Shown: in pieces, positions 1 to 11,192 of the stretch
How the letters are laid out: each line of letters starts with the position of its first letter
Position numbering within the stretch: the stretch's first letter is position 1
From: Nectonema munidae
Taxonomy: Eukaryota > Nematomorpha > Nectonematoida > Nectonematidae
NCBI GenBank assembly: GCA_030549495.1
Contig: JAUIRK010000101.1
Location: 930,001-994,000 of the forward strand
Reading direction: 5' to 3'
Length of the DNA: 64,000 nucleotides
Notes under the pieces: model-generated
What the model was told of the DNA's origin: nothing
Seen by the model: only the letters and a program-made list of their open reading frames with translations
Database searches by the model: none
Position numbers and translations under genes: made by a program

Positions 1-422
1 GGTTTGCCAAATTTTGAGTTAGACTTTGTAAACTGAAAAAAATAATCACTGAATCTATTGAAATCATTAATTGTATTAATTCTAATAAATGAATAGCAAA
101 GATTCAAGGATTACTTTCGAAAGTCATAAACATAGAGGATGTGATTTTTAAAGCTTTTTGAATAAGCTTTCCATTTTTATTTGATAAATTTTAAATAAAA
201 AAACCTTATTTCATCTGCTTATCGCCTGTCTTCAATGCCAATTTGAATTTGTTTTGTGCCAATTTGAAGTTGAAAAGGTATATATGGAGAATCATTAGGG
301 AGTTACTATATAGATAAATATATTAAGAAAAATGAAATGTTAAAAAGAAATAAATTTAAGTATCACTTAATTAAGTGACAGGAATATTAAAAATATTTAG
401 CTAGTTCTGAATTTTTTTAAAG
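1..422. other. AT-rich stretch, no gene recognised
   Basis: Low-complexity AT-rich sequence with stops in all frames. I see no protein similarity and no structured repeat before the inverted-repeat element that starts at 423. Confidence 0.5.
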
Positions 423-766
423 CAGAGGCGCATATCCTTATCAATAAGGTTTCAGACTTAAATGATTTAATCGCCTTGAGGAGGCGATCGCGACTAATCT
501 CATTCCAAGAGGGCGAAATGCCTTTTGTGCAATAATAATTTGAGCCTGAAACAGAGTTCTTAATTCTTATTTTCATTTTTCCTTCACTGCCGTAGCATTA
601 ACGACTTGATCTTCATAACAAGAACTTCATCTTTATAATAAATATTAATATTTGAGGAATTATCTTATAAAACTTCAACAAAAAAATCAATACACTGATC
701 AAAAATTTTAAAGTTAAAATCATTAAAAAATTTCTCCCCAAACCCAATAAACTATGTGCGCCAGTG
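423..766. mobile_element. Non-autonomous hAT-type element with 8-bp target duplication
   Basis: The left end reads CAGAGGCGCATATCC and the right end, read inward, begins CACTGGCGCACATAG, as hAT-type inverted ends do. The 8 bases before it (ttttaaag, 415-422) and after it (ctttaaag, 767-774) match at 7 of 8 positions, which is the hAT duplication length. The 344-bp interior has no coding capacity. The internal segment around 480-620 resembles 17.77-18.06 kb, and the end sequence resembles the CAGGGGCGCACATCC ends of the 18.3-kb composite repeat. Seen directly; the superfamily call is inference. Confidence 0.7.
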
Positions 767-3500
767 CTTTAAAGAAAATATGTTCCTTTTTTGAGAAAAT
801 TTTTCCCATCTATTTAGAAAAAGTATCTAAAATGTGATAAAGAAATAGTTAAAGCAGGACGCGTATATTTTCTTAAGCTCAGCATTAATTGAATATTTTG
901 ATTTCTAGGTACGTTATTAGAGCAGGATGAAGATTTTGGAAGGCTTTGAGCAAAAAATCATTATGTTTAAAAATAAATTACTCTAAAATCTTATTGAAAA
1001 GTTAGTAAACTCCCCAAGAATCGACCTTTAATAAGTCGAACTTCACCAAAACTCCAAAAATGCCGTTTTGTAAGGCTAGATTTCACGTCTAAGTCGATTT
1101 TTCTTTAACTTGAAGTTATTTTGATTCTCAATCACCTTAAGTAAGTATGTGTTATATTTAATCTTAGAGTCGAATTTTAAAATATTTCCCAGAAAGTGAG
1201 AAACACTAATATATTTGATAAGCATCTGTTGAATAAATATTGAAAAAATAACAGAGAAAATTATGATTATGCGTACGCTCCAAAACTACGCAATATAACA
1301 TTTTTCAGGCTCTTTTTTGATTGGTTAAATACATTATTTATGAGTGCAAGCTTTATTTTAATGCATGGAAATACAGGGTAATTTATAATCTTTATCCCTT
1401 ATATATTTCTTTTATTTTCGTTTTACAGAAATTCATTTTATTCAAATGATTCTTCTGTACTAGTAAGTCATTTGTTTTTAAATATATATTGATAGATTTA
1501 TTTATTTTATGTAGTTTAATTTTTGAAAATTAAACTACATTTTTAGACAAAATAAAGCTTTTCTTTTAGAACATTTTCAAGAAAAAACTAAACTAAAGTA
1601 AATAAGTAATGGAAGATTTTTAAAAAAATATATATATAACCATTTTTTACTTTTATGTTCCTTAGGTTGGCTTTGTATTGTTTTCTTTGAAATAAAGTAT
1701 TTTTATGTTTTATGGAAAAATTAGCAGGCGAAGTTTACTGCAATATTTTGAAAGAAAAACATATTTAAAAATAAAAAAATATCAAAAATGGCGTCTACAA
1801 AATTGACTTACCTATGATATTCAATTAGAGAAAGCATAGGGTTGAGAAATTTTTTTTACTTTATAGTCTCTATATGCTCTCAACTGAAAGAGGCTTAATC
1901 CAGACATGTACGCAATGCAAGGATATATTTCAATATCTCTTATATATACCTTTTCTAACAATGGTTTAATTGGAAACTTGAAATTATTGACTTTATGGAA
2001 TTCGTTTATATTTCATTCTTCTTTGCTGTTTCCCCGTGTTCTTGTGATTCGGTTAACTTGTCAACTTACATGCATAAAATTGGTTTGGTGAGGAAAAAGA
2101 ACTGCTTTGACAGCCAACCTCTGCCAGTTATTATATTTCAAATAATAATAGAATACTTCATATAATAATGCAAAATATTCATATAATAATGGAAAATACC
2201 TGAACATTTGAGGCTGAAGTATAACTATATGCCTTAACCACTAAGTGATTGCCTTGGGAATCGAATAAAGCGAAAAGGGCATACTTCCACCAAAAATTAT
2301 TGAAAAAAAGTGAACAAGATTCTTCGGGTGAACGCCTACTCCTCCACAGTGCATAGATTGGTGAATAAAAGAGCGCCAAAAGGAAGTAATTCAAACAGTT
2401 TTGAGCTAAACGATTTCATTAAAATTCAAAATATAGAGATTTGTGAATGATCAAAGTATTCACATTTTACTATAAAAGCCCCTCAGCTAAAGTGTAAGAA
2501 AAAACATCCAAATTATGGAAATTGTCCTTATTCGCGAAAATACAAACCATGAAAGAAATTTTATTTAGGATTACGTTTTGAAATGATACAATTTTCATTT
2601 AAATTTAGGTAAATATAGAAATGTGAATCCAATACTACTAATTTTAAAAAATAGACATTATTTGAGGAATTAAATACCCCAATATCAAGATGGTCCGAGC
2701 AAACAAAATAAAATAAATATGATAAACGAAATGTCTGTGTGCGCTCTTGGCCGGATCGAGAAAAAAATTACATCAGGGCGATTTTACATTTTTGAACTTT
2801 TTTCAATAATCTATAAGGAAACAGTGTGAATCAAAGCGTATCTAGAATTATATTGGGATCTGAAGTACAAGTACTCTTTCATAAAAAAAAGTTACATTTG
2901 ATTAATACATTGATATGCTTAAAGATTTGATTGCATAGGCAGGGGCGATCGTGCAGGAAATCTGTCGGGCGAATGTTCTGATCAAAGTGATGCAGAAAGA
3001 TATGATTTCTTAATTTTACTGCTTCTTTTTCTTTTATTGGACCTTAAATCGCTTACCGTATAAAGTTTACTCATTTACTATTATAATACTCCTAATTTCA
3101 TATTACTGCATACAAAAAGAAATTTGCCACTGTTGCAAAAACGCAACGCAATATTTACCTTTATTTTTTCTCAAAAGTAAAAACTTATGAGAGTAAATTT
3201 TTACATAAAACTAAAATATAACCAATTTTTTATTAATATTGAGCATATTTGTTTTTAATTCATTTTGGAGATTACATCAAATTTTTATATAAAAAGTTTC
3301 ACAAAAAACAGTTAAAAAAGCATGTCTTTAGAAGTAAATTTTAATAAGATAAAAATCGTTTTTACTCCTTATCAGTCAATATGTAATTATTTTAAAAATG
3401 TTTATGTATCATCATGTGCATACATCAGGTAGCATTGATTTATGTATACCATTCAAAATATGATTTAAAATTGACTGTTGCAAACGTGACATAATGTTAG
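767..3500. other. Intergenic stretch without recognised genes
   Basis: AT-rich with short decayed frames only. A 32-bp palindrome lies at 1509-1540. A lone hAT-like end (CAGGGGCGATCGTGC) lies near 2940, but no partner end or duplication is visible. Confidence 0.4.
1509..1540. repeat. Perfect 15-bp-arm palindrome
   Basis: A 15-base arm beginning atgtagtttaa is followed by two central bases and its exact reverse complement. It would form a hairpin in either strand. No terminator or gene context is visible, so function is unknown. Confidence 0.7.
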
Positions 3501-3610
3501 TCATATATTATGTGTTGTATTATAAGTCTTTATAAGTTTGTAGCATTGCTAAGTGTTTTGTTTCTCCTTTTTTTTCTCTCAATTTTGTTATTTCTTTGTG
3601 ATATTTGTAA

Positions 3611-3979
3611 ATGGAAAAAAGAACTAATTTAAATTTAAACGAGACTCTGTATTTTGTTATTAATGCCGATGTCGAAACGCGTCTTTTTATAACACAGCCG
3701 AACAATGCTCCCATCAATTTTGAAACTGACAAATATTCTGCTGATGATGATGATGATAGTGACCAGGAGAATCAAATTTCTAATTTTTCTCGTAATATGC
3801 TTGAGAGTGACGCCATAAGCGGTGGCAGAAAAAATTTTATGGAGGTGCAAAAATTTTTCACTAAAATTTTACAAAAAAAAACTGATAAAATGATTAATTT
3901 ATCGATTATATCGGGAATATTTGAAAAAGAAAAAAACTCACGTTTTTATGAAGATTTGATTTATTTAAAAAGAAATTGA
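3611..3979 (+). CDS. Orphan 122-residue reading frame beside the hAT transposase
   Basis: An uninterrupted ATG-to-stop frame of 122 codons, unusual in such AT-rich DNA. The predicted protein begins MEKRTNLNLNETLYF, carries an acidic run around residues 45-52 (ADDDDDSDQE) and has a basic, lysine-rich C-terminal half (NFMEVQKFFTKILQKK). No signal peptide, membrane segment or known domain is recognised. It converges on, and stops just short of, the decayed hAT transposase on the opposite strand, so it may be an accessory gene or hitch-hiker of that element, an exon of an unrelated gene, or chance. Codon choices look ordinary for this window. Function is not assigned. Confidence 0.35.
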   Translation: MEKRTNLNLNETLYFVINADVETRLFITQPNNAPINFETDKYSADDDDDSDQENQISNFSRNMLESDAISGGRKNFMEVQKFFTKILQKKTDKMINLSIISGIFEKEKNSRFYEDLIYLKRN

Positions 3980-3989
3980 AGTCTCCTTT

Positions 3990-6345
3990 TGTTGTTCCCG
4001 AACCTATTTACAACTCTTTCCATGAACAGTTTTTTTCCTCATTAACCTTTTTGCGGTGGATGCTCAGCATGCAGAGACCAGAAGGACGCTCGTCAGACAT
4101 AGTTGATCTTAACCAAGTTTTCACTTTTCTCAGTGTGCTAAATGATATTTCGATAGTGCATGTCGTCACAGGGAGAGTTAGTAGAATCCAAATAGCTTCT
4201 CTAATAGCAGGATAAAATTCGGTGTGATTAAGCAATTCGATGAACTCTATTTTGCTTTCTTTATCTTTTGACACTAACCAAAAATTAAACCAACTCACTG
4301 ATTAATTTTCTAAATTATGAATAGCATACATGTTTTGAATTTGGGACACTTTCTCAAAAAAAAATTTTCGACTGGTGTTTTCAATGTGTGAGGGATGAAA
4401 TATACTCAAGTCAAAGTGAGGTTTTTGTACGAGAAAACGAGTTTGCAAAGAAGAAATGAGCGAGTCAAGATAAGGAATGAAAACACTTATGCGGAAATAA
4501 TCCTCAACGTTTTTTGCTTCAAGGTTCACTCTATGAGTTTTTCTTTTACACTGGGAGAGCAGTTTCACCCATTTAAGGCCAAGCAAAGCAGACGATATCT
4601 AAAAAACGCAGACGATTTATATTCAAAGTCATTGAAAAAAGCAGACGAAGATGAAATTACTTATGTTCCAAAATAGGAACATTGGCCGTAAGCTCAATAT
4701 CCAAATTTTCAGACAATTTTTCCACTTTTTCAAATATATTTGTTTTGAAAAATTCTTCTGATTGCAACAAATTTTGAACTTGTTGATGAACTTTAGTTAA
4801 ATCAATTTGAACAGACTGTAAGGCTTGAGATATTGGCTCCAAAATAGCAGAATAAAAAGCAATGATTTTCAAACAAAAAAGAAAAGTCGTAGAAGAGCAA
4901 GCAAAAAACAACTGATGCGCTGTTTGTCTTGAATCTCCTTTCAATTTAGTTAAACCAATCTCCAAAGGGTCAAAAAAATTTTCAAAGCTTTCAGAAAATA
5001 GTCTTATACTTTTATATTTGACGGTCCATCGAGTTTCTAAAAAAAAAAAGTAAAGGAAGATTGGGAACCATGCTTCTTCTATATGTGCTTTCACGAAAGA
5101 AAACAATGATCGATTTAATGGTACCTTAGAAAAAAATAAAAAATAATTAAAAATAGTTGTCAATAAGAGTCTTTTAATAAATAGTTTACCAATTGAATTA
5201 CGAATCGCAGAAACAGAGTTTAAGTCATTCACGGTCAAATTGAAACAATGAGAAGCACAATGAGTGAAAAATGCCTTAGGATACAAGTTTTTTATTTTTG
5301 CTTGAACACCATTTTCAACTCCTGCCATTGTTGAACATCCGTCATACCCTTGTCACAAAAGCTTTTCCATATTCAAACCATAACTTTCACACTGCTTCAA
5401 CAAGGAGCTTGATATTCCTGTCGCACTCATATCACTGAATGGGATAAAGCCAAGAAATTCTTCACATATTATAACTTATAGTAAAATTTCATTAAAAAAA
5501 CACAATAATTCATTACATTATCAGAAAAAAACAAAATTTTAAACAAACCTGTTTATCGCTGGTATCAACAAATCGCACTTCAAGTGACAGTTGTTCTGTT
5601 CCAGAAATGTCTGCCGTTTCATCAGCAAATATTGAGAATCCTAGAGCGTCGTTAACCTGTTTCACAAAATCATCGCAAATCAGTTCTCCTGCAAGTTTTA
5701 TCAATTCATTTTGAGTTTGATTTGAAATATATCATAAGTTTTTCGCAGACGTTTCAAGATGATTTTTCAAAACACCATCTCCGGCTTCTACTCTGAAGCT
5801 CAGAAACTCTTTGAAATTTCCAGAGATCGATTCCGCACCTTTTATTGCAATATCGTTTGTTGCACAAAATAAAAGAGAAGATAGTAGAAAGTGTAGAATT
5901 TCACGATTTTTCAAAACGGTTTGATAAATTTTAGTATTCAATTGTGATAAAATATCTCTCTCATGGTTATCCATTACGGAAATGAAATTTTGAGAGTCGA
6001 TTTGCGAATTTTTGTGCCCACTTACCATGTGGATTCTTGCCTGCTCATTGAACTTTTGGTAGTTGGTGTATAGTGCTTTTATGAACAACTTGAGGAAATA
6101 CTACACACATTACACAAAGCGGTTCTTTCGATTTTGGAGAGTACGCTAACCAAGGAGCGTACTGTGTAAGCCATGGATGACCGAAACACCTTTTATTTTC
6201 ATCTACATCTTTTTTAAAATCGTAATCAACAGTAGGTGTATATGATTTTGTTAGGAGTTGCAGCTTCAAAGATTCGTCCAACGGTTTGTTATTCACATAA
6301 TCTCCAATGTCTAGTACTAGTTCATTTTCTACCACTTTTTCTTTC
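3990..6345 (-). mobile_element. Decayed hAT transposase gene (zinc-finger MYM/BED-like group)
   Basis: Read on the minus strand, fragments appear in the right order. An N-terminal TTF/MYM-like zinc-finger part has the cores HPWLTQYAPWL and PLCVMCVVF (about 6.2 kb). The block with the first catalytic Asp reads ADETADISGTEQL (about 5.6 kb). The second Asp lies in QGYDGCSTMAG with the following HCASHCFNLTVND (about 5.35 kb). The C-terminal dimerisation block reads LPVTTCTIEISFSTLRKVK with LCMLSIHRKK (about 4.05 kb), the Glu lying in TIEIS. So all three catalytic positions survive, but the frame is broken: there are frame changes between blocks, and a TGA replaces the Gly expected before QGYDG (5354). 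It is a dead autonomous hAT copy; the family resembles ZMYM1-like elements common in invertebrates. Confidence 0.85.
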
Positions 6346-6456
6346 GATCTTAATATAAAATTTCATGCAAAATGAGATAAATTAAAATGGAGTCGACTTA
6401 TATAATAGATGATCCTCAAAAAAGTAACGCGTTTTTAAGAGTGTCTCTGTTTAGAC

Positions 6457-6802
6457 CAGGCATGGGAAAGAGGATACTTTATTTTTACATATCATGATTC
6501 CCACTGCTAAAGATTCAAACAAAAGTTCAGTTGTTTTTTTAATTTCGCATCGTTAAAATTATTTTATTCAGTGGTATTTTTTATTGAAATGTAATAATAA
6601 CAAATACAGATAACTCCAGATAGTTTAAATTGATCACATAAAAGACACGTAACAATGTTAGTTTTAATTATTAGAATGGCTTATCTTGAAAAATGGTTTT
6701 AACAAAAATGTACGTTTATTTTTGCTTATAGATGTGTGCGTGCCGTTGTGAATTGATTGGCGCGCCAAACATGGTACGCGTGCCATATGTTGCCGACCCC
6801 TG
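6457..6802. mobile_element. hAT-type terminal sequences
   Basis: At 6457 the sequence starts CAGGCATGGGAAAG. Ending at 6802 it finishes ...TTGCCGACCCCTG, which read inward is CAGGGGTCGGCAACATATGG, a common hAT end type. The latter probably marks the 5' end of the transposase element at 3.99-6.35 kb; alternatively the two ends bound a separate 346-bp element. The flanking 8-mers (gtttagac and tactatag) do not match, so the pairing is unresolved. Confidence 0.45.
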
Positions 6803-9719
6803 TACTATAGTGTAATTCAAAAATTAGGAGAGTAAGGAATTTCGGATCATCTTGAATAACACAAACGCTGCACTGTGATTCAGATAATTTAAAAAAATTT
6901 AATTTAGTATTTATAAAAATAAGTCATACTTAACGGGATAGAAATCCCTTCTTTGTGCAACAGAGTTGAAGATATGGCTGTTCCACATAAGCAAACGGAT
7001 AAAAATTGACCAATGAAAACATACTTCCACAGTCTCCTACAAAAATGACTTCAGTGTTATGTGATAGATTTTTAAAAAATATAAGAGCTAAAAATTGAAC
7101 AACCCACAGGAACACCTTTCAAAGGGCATGAGCAAGTATTCGTAGTTCATTATAAAGTTAGGTTTAGCTGGCGCACCGTTTTATTCATCTATTTTAACCG
7201 TTCCCTCTAATATCCTGTTTTTATCATAACTTATATAAAATATGTAGTAAGTATAATATAAAATTAAAAAACAATCAATGTAATAAGTGTAATATTTTAT
7301 TCCATTGTGTAAGAAAATATACAAAAATCGTAAAGGAATAGGATATTAAAGGAACATTTTATTTGAAAACGAACAATATATTTCAACGTTCCGAAATAAA
7401 ACATTAAAAGATAAACATTTATTGCATAAATTTATTTCATCAGAATTTACTTTTTGGGGATTAGATATATTTCGTATGATTTTTATCATTGGAAAACACA
7501 ATAAGGCACGTTTGGTTTTTTTTCTTGCAAAAAAAGGTCGTGCGATAAGCAAATAAAAAAGTTTTAAAAACGAAATAATTCAGTCGATTTTAATGGCTAC
7601 ATCATTACAGTTGTCAAGGTCTAGATGGATGGCTTTGATAAAATCGAATGACAAAGATTCTTGGCTCATAGTTCAATACAAGTGATGTTGTGCTTTCCTA
7701 ATGAAAACATCAATCTTACGTTTACTTTTAATACATCTTTTAGACAAACTCTTTTTTTAAATCTAAAATAGTTAAATCTAATTTATGAAATTTTCAATAA
7801 TTTCATAGATATTTTTTGTTATAACATTCCTTTACAGTCTAAGATTCATAAATATAGAAAATTTATAAACTCTAAAAATATAAGTAATAAATTTTTATTA
7901 AAAATATTTTTTAAGTCTTCAATTAAATAAATCAAATTTATTGAATAGATTTTGAAAAAATGAACAAAGCAAAGAGTGGAAATTGGCGATATTTCGACAA
8001 AATCATTTAATATTGGAGGAAGAAATTCTTAAAAAGATTAAAAATAAATTTGGAGCCAGCGAAAACTTTTTCCAAAAAACATGACAAAATATAAATTCAA
8101 AAACATTAAAAGTTTGTTTTGATTGTGCCTCATAAACATTATAAAAACACATTTTTTATCTAAATTTTAGTATTGATGGGTCAATGATACCGCTTATCGT
8201 TATCGAGGCCGACTTAAGACACGTCAGTAGACCTGTTCAGCATCGGATAAAACTGGTCTACGTGGTTCAGTTCAAACCAGTCCTCTTTTGGTTCAGTCTA
8301 ATCTCAATAAACCGCAAATAAGCGATAAACTACGTCTCGATCCTATCAAAAATGTTCCCAGTGAACACATCAACATGAAAAATTTCAATCTTCCTACTCT
8401 ATATCCGCATCATTATCCGTATCTTCCAAGTCATCCTCAGCATCTGTACAAAGTGGCGGCATACGGTATGTTGCGTTTCGAAACTACGGTACGATACGAT
8501 AGTTTATTTGTAAAAAATACAGCTTGAAGTTACGTCTGAAAAAAAATAAACTATGAAAAATATTGAAGTTCGGTTAGTATATATCAGGTATATTAAATTT
8601 AATTATGCAAAAGATTGATTAGCAAATTAATTTATTTACTTAATTTATATACGAGAGAAAGGAAATTATGCAAACTATTTCTGCATTTTGAAATTATAAA
8701 TTTTTCTGATATGAAAAAAATTTTAAGTGATAAATTTATCAAATTTTACGTGAATTTGTTATTTAAAATTATTTATGGAATTTGATGTTTTGAATTTTGC
8801 TTAACAAGCAAATCATCTCTATAAATGAATAACATAAAAAATTTTAAAATATAAGATTAATATGCAATGATTGTATACTATGGAATATTTATCTGCTCTG
8901 AATGTCTACATAGATTAGTATAGCCTTTGTGATTTGAAGTCTAAACGAGTAAGGTCAATTTTACAAGAAATTAAAAAGAAGTATTTGAAAAGCAATTGTT
9001 TTTTTTCAAATACTTTTGCTAATTAAAAAATACCCTAAAATGCGAATACAAATGTATTTCACCAAAAGTCTGCTGTTCAAGGCTTTCACATCACCTCAGT
9101 ATACCTTACATTTCTCCTAAACTTCGAAATTGAGATTCTGCGGGTGAGTTCAGAGCTTCTTAGTATAACGATTGGTATTGCTTATCCTTCTCATTGAGGT
9201 AAGCAATGCCTGTTTCCATTTGAATGAAAATTTTATATTATACAAAAAATAAAAAAAATCTATTACTTCTGAATACTCTATTTTCTCAATTACGGCTAAT
9301 TATTTTTACCTATATATACACTTTTTTGTAAAGATCATCAGGCTCGATGTTTTTAAAACTTTTCCCAATTTTGGCATTTTTAAGCTTAAATATTCTGATG
9401 ACATTTTTACGCTTTTTTTATAAGCTTCCTTCATATTTGTCAATTGTAATTTAGAAATTCATCAATTAATTTTAACTTTATTTTTTAAAATTGCGATTTT
9501 GACGAAGTCATCGATTATTTTGCTCCTACTAAAACACGAAAAATGAACATCTAATGGAGACTGTCTTCGACTCAGTCAGTATATATCTTAATTATGTGGC
9601 TTAATAAAAGTGAGCATGAAACTCGGGCCCAGGTCAGAATCCATTAGTTCATTATGTAAACGTAATTGAAAACAAATTCTGGTTTTTAAAGAGACTATAA
9701 TTAAAAATGACTTTATTTA
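6803..9719. other. Intergenic stretch, mostly unrecognised
   Basis: No host gene recognised. A SINE body fragment lies near 7650-7720. A less AT-rich patch at about 8160-8530 holds a 79-codon frame (8288-8527) rich in Pro, His and Tyr with no recognised similarity and no splice context; it is not called as a gene. The rest is simple AT-rich DNA. Confidence 0.4.
7645..7725 (+). repeat. tRNA-SINE body fragment
   Basis: The stretch ctcatagttcaatacaagtg and the following gtgctttcctaatgaaaaca match, with changes, the body of the SINE at 10.01-10.20 kb. The tRNA-like head with a B box is missing. Confidence 0.5.
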
Positions 9720-10560
9720 CCAATTTTTAGCTTTTTTAATCGTAGTCTTAAGAATAAACTTAAAGTCTATTTCGGAAGACATTTAAAAAATTGTATGCAT
9801 ATTAAAAGTAAAAATATAAATTCAAATCATTTTTTAAGTGTTATTATTGATAGTAAATATCTTTGGAAGGCCCAATTTGATTCAGTGTATAATAAATTGA
9901 GCTACTTGCTTTCAAAATTTAAAAATTGGAATTATCTTCAAGTAAAAGTTAAATCGCATATAAATTATAGGTTTTACCAATAATAAATTATTGTTTAGTA
10001 AAGTAAAGACATGCAAATCTTGAAATCTTGGGGGCGTGAGTAAAATTGGTTAGATTCTGGCTTTTGATAACTTAAGGTCTTCGGTTCGATCCCCATCAAG
10101 CCTACTTTCCTCATAGTTCCATACAAGTAGCGCAAGTGTGCCTTCTCGATGAAACCACCCAACAGTGCCTTTACATTTTTAACTTTACCTTTGATAAAAT
10201 AATAATTCTTCAAAAGAAGTATTTTGAAATTAAAATTATTCATTAAATTAATTTAAATTTAAATATAATTAAATTTAAAATTTAATGAACACACTGACAA
10301 TGATAAATTGTCTTAATATTCAGGACATGTATGCATATAAAATTCTGAATTTTTATTATAACATTATTCATGGTTTGTTTCCAATAAAATATGTTAAGAT
10401 TTAATTATGAGTTACACAATAATAAATCAAGTACAAATATAAATTTTTTCATTGCTAGGTCTAAATGAAATAAATTTAATAAAATTACAAATTTGCAGAA
10501 AGATTTTAAAAGCATGGATATTACAGATTTAACGCATTCAATTAAAACTCCAAATGTATT
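9720..10560 (+). mobile_element. 3' part of a LINE reverse-transcriptase ORF, interrupted by a SINE
   Basis: The translation at 9795-9983 contains FLSVIIDSKYLWKAQFDSVY, matching the FLGVxIDxKLxWxxHI block that follows the catalytic core of CR1/Jockey-type LINE reverse transcriptases. After a SINE insertion (about 10.01-10.20 kb) the C-terminal block resumes near 10.3 kb with YAYKILNFYYNIIHGLFPIK, matching the LINE pattern of a helix followed by an NxLP-type motif. Upstream catalytic blocks are absent and stops occur downstream, so this is a dead 5'-truncated copy. Clade assignment is uncertain. Confidence 0.7.
10010..10205 (+). repeat. tRNA-derived SINE inside a LINE fragment
   Basis: The head has an RNA polymerase III B box (ggttcgatccccatcaagcc) about 45 bases after an A-box-like ggttagattctgg. 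The body is shared with the SINEs at 16.64, 20.02 and 50.1 kb (catagttccatacaagtag ... gtgccttctcgatgaaa). It splits the LINE reading frame, so it inserted after the LINE. Confidence 0.7.
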
Positions 10561-10967
10561 GTAAAATTTTTTCTAAATATGTTTTATATGGTCAATCAAA
10601 AAAGTTGATCATTCATGACCAAACCTAGAAAATTTAATTTTTCAACAAATTCAATTCCAATTCAATTGAAATCAATATTAGAACTCTTACATCTTTTATC
10701 TAAAAAAATTTTGATTTACAAGAATTTATGCACAACGGATTGTTTGCACACCATTTTTTAATCTTGATGAAATTAGATTTAACTTCGGTGGTATGTATAT
10801 GTGTATTTGAAAAGGTAAAGTAACTTGAGCTCATCTTCAAAAATATTAAAATAAAATAAATTATTAGAACCACTTATATAATTTATGTATAAAGAAAACA
10901 ACAAGGTTCAAAGAAGAAGGCGTGCCCCTAATGCTAACAATTAGATGCCTACCTAATAAATAGAACG

Positions 10968-11192
10968 TCAATAATTTAAAAGCAGATTGCAAGAAAACAC
11001 TTCTTTTAGCTCCGTTAGAATTAAATTATGTGATATGGTGTCAAACACTTTCTTTAAGTCTAAAAATATATTGAGTACTTCATCGGACTTATCCATGGTG
11101 TTGGATATTATCAAATATAATATGTGTAAGTATTCTGTACAATATTTTTTTTCTAAAACCGAATTTGTATTTATAAAATAGATTGTGTTCAT
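10968..11192 (-). mobile_element. LINE reverse-transcriptase fingers/palm fragment
   Basis: On the minus strand the peptide contains KKYCTEYLHILYLI and NIFLDLKKVFDTISHNLI. These correspond to the GFRxxxSTExA and FLDLxKAFDTVxHxxLL blocks that hold the first catalytic Asp of non-LTR reverse transcriptases. It lies opposite in orientation to the neighbouring C-terminal LINE piece, so it is a separate insertion or an inverted remnant of the same family. Truncated on both sides. Confidence 0.75.

Noticed and set aside
3976-4215. Plus-strand reading frame at the hAT C-terminus
   Set aside because: It is the antisense shadow of the dimerisation block of the minus-strand transposase.
8288-8527. Small protein-coding gene of 79 codons
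   Set aside because: Pro/His/Tyr-rich with no recognised similarity, no splice or promoter context, in a low-complexity patch.
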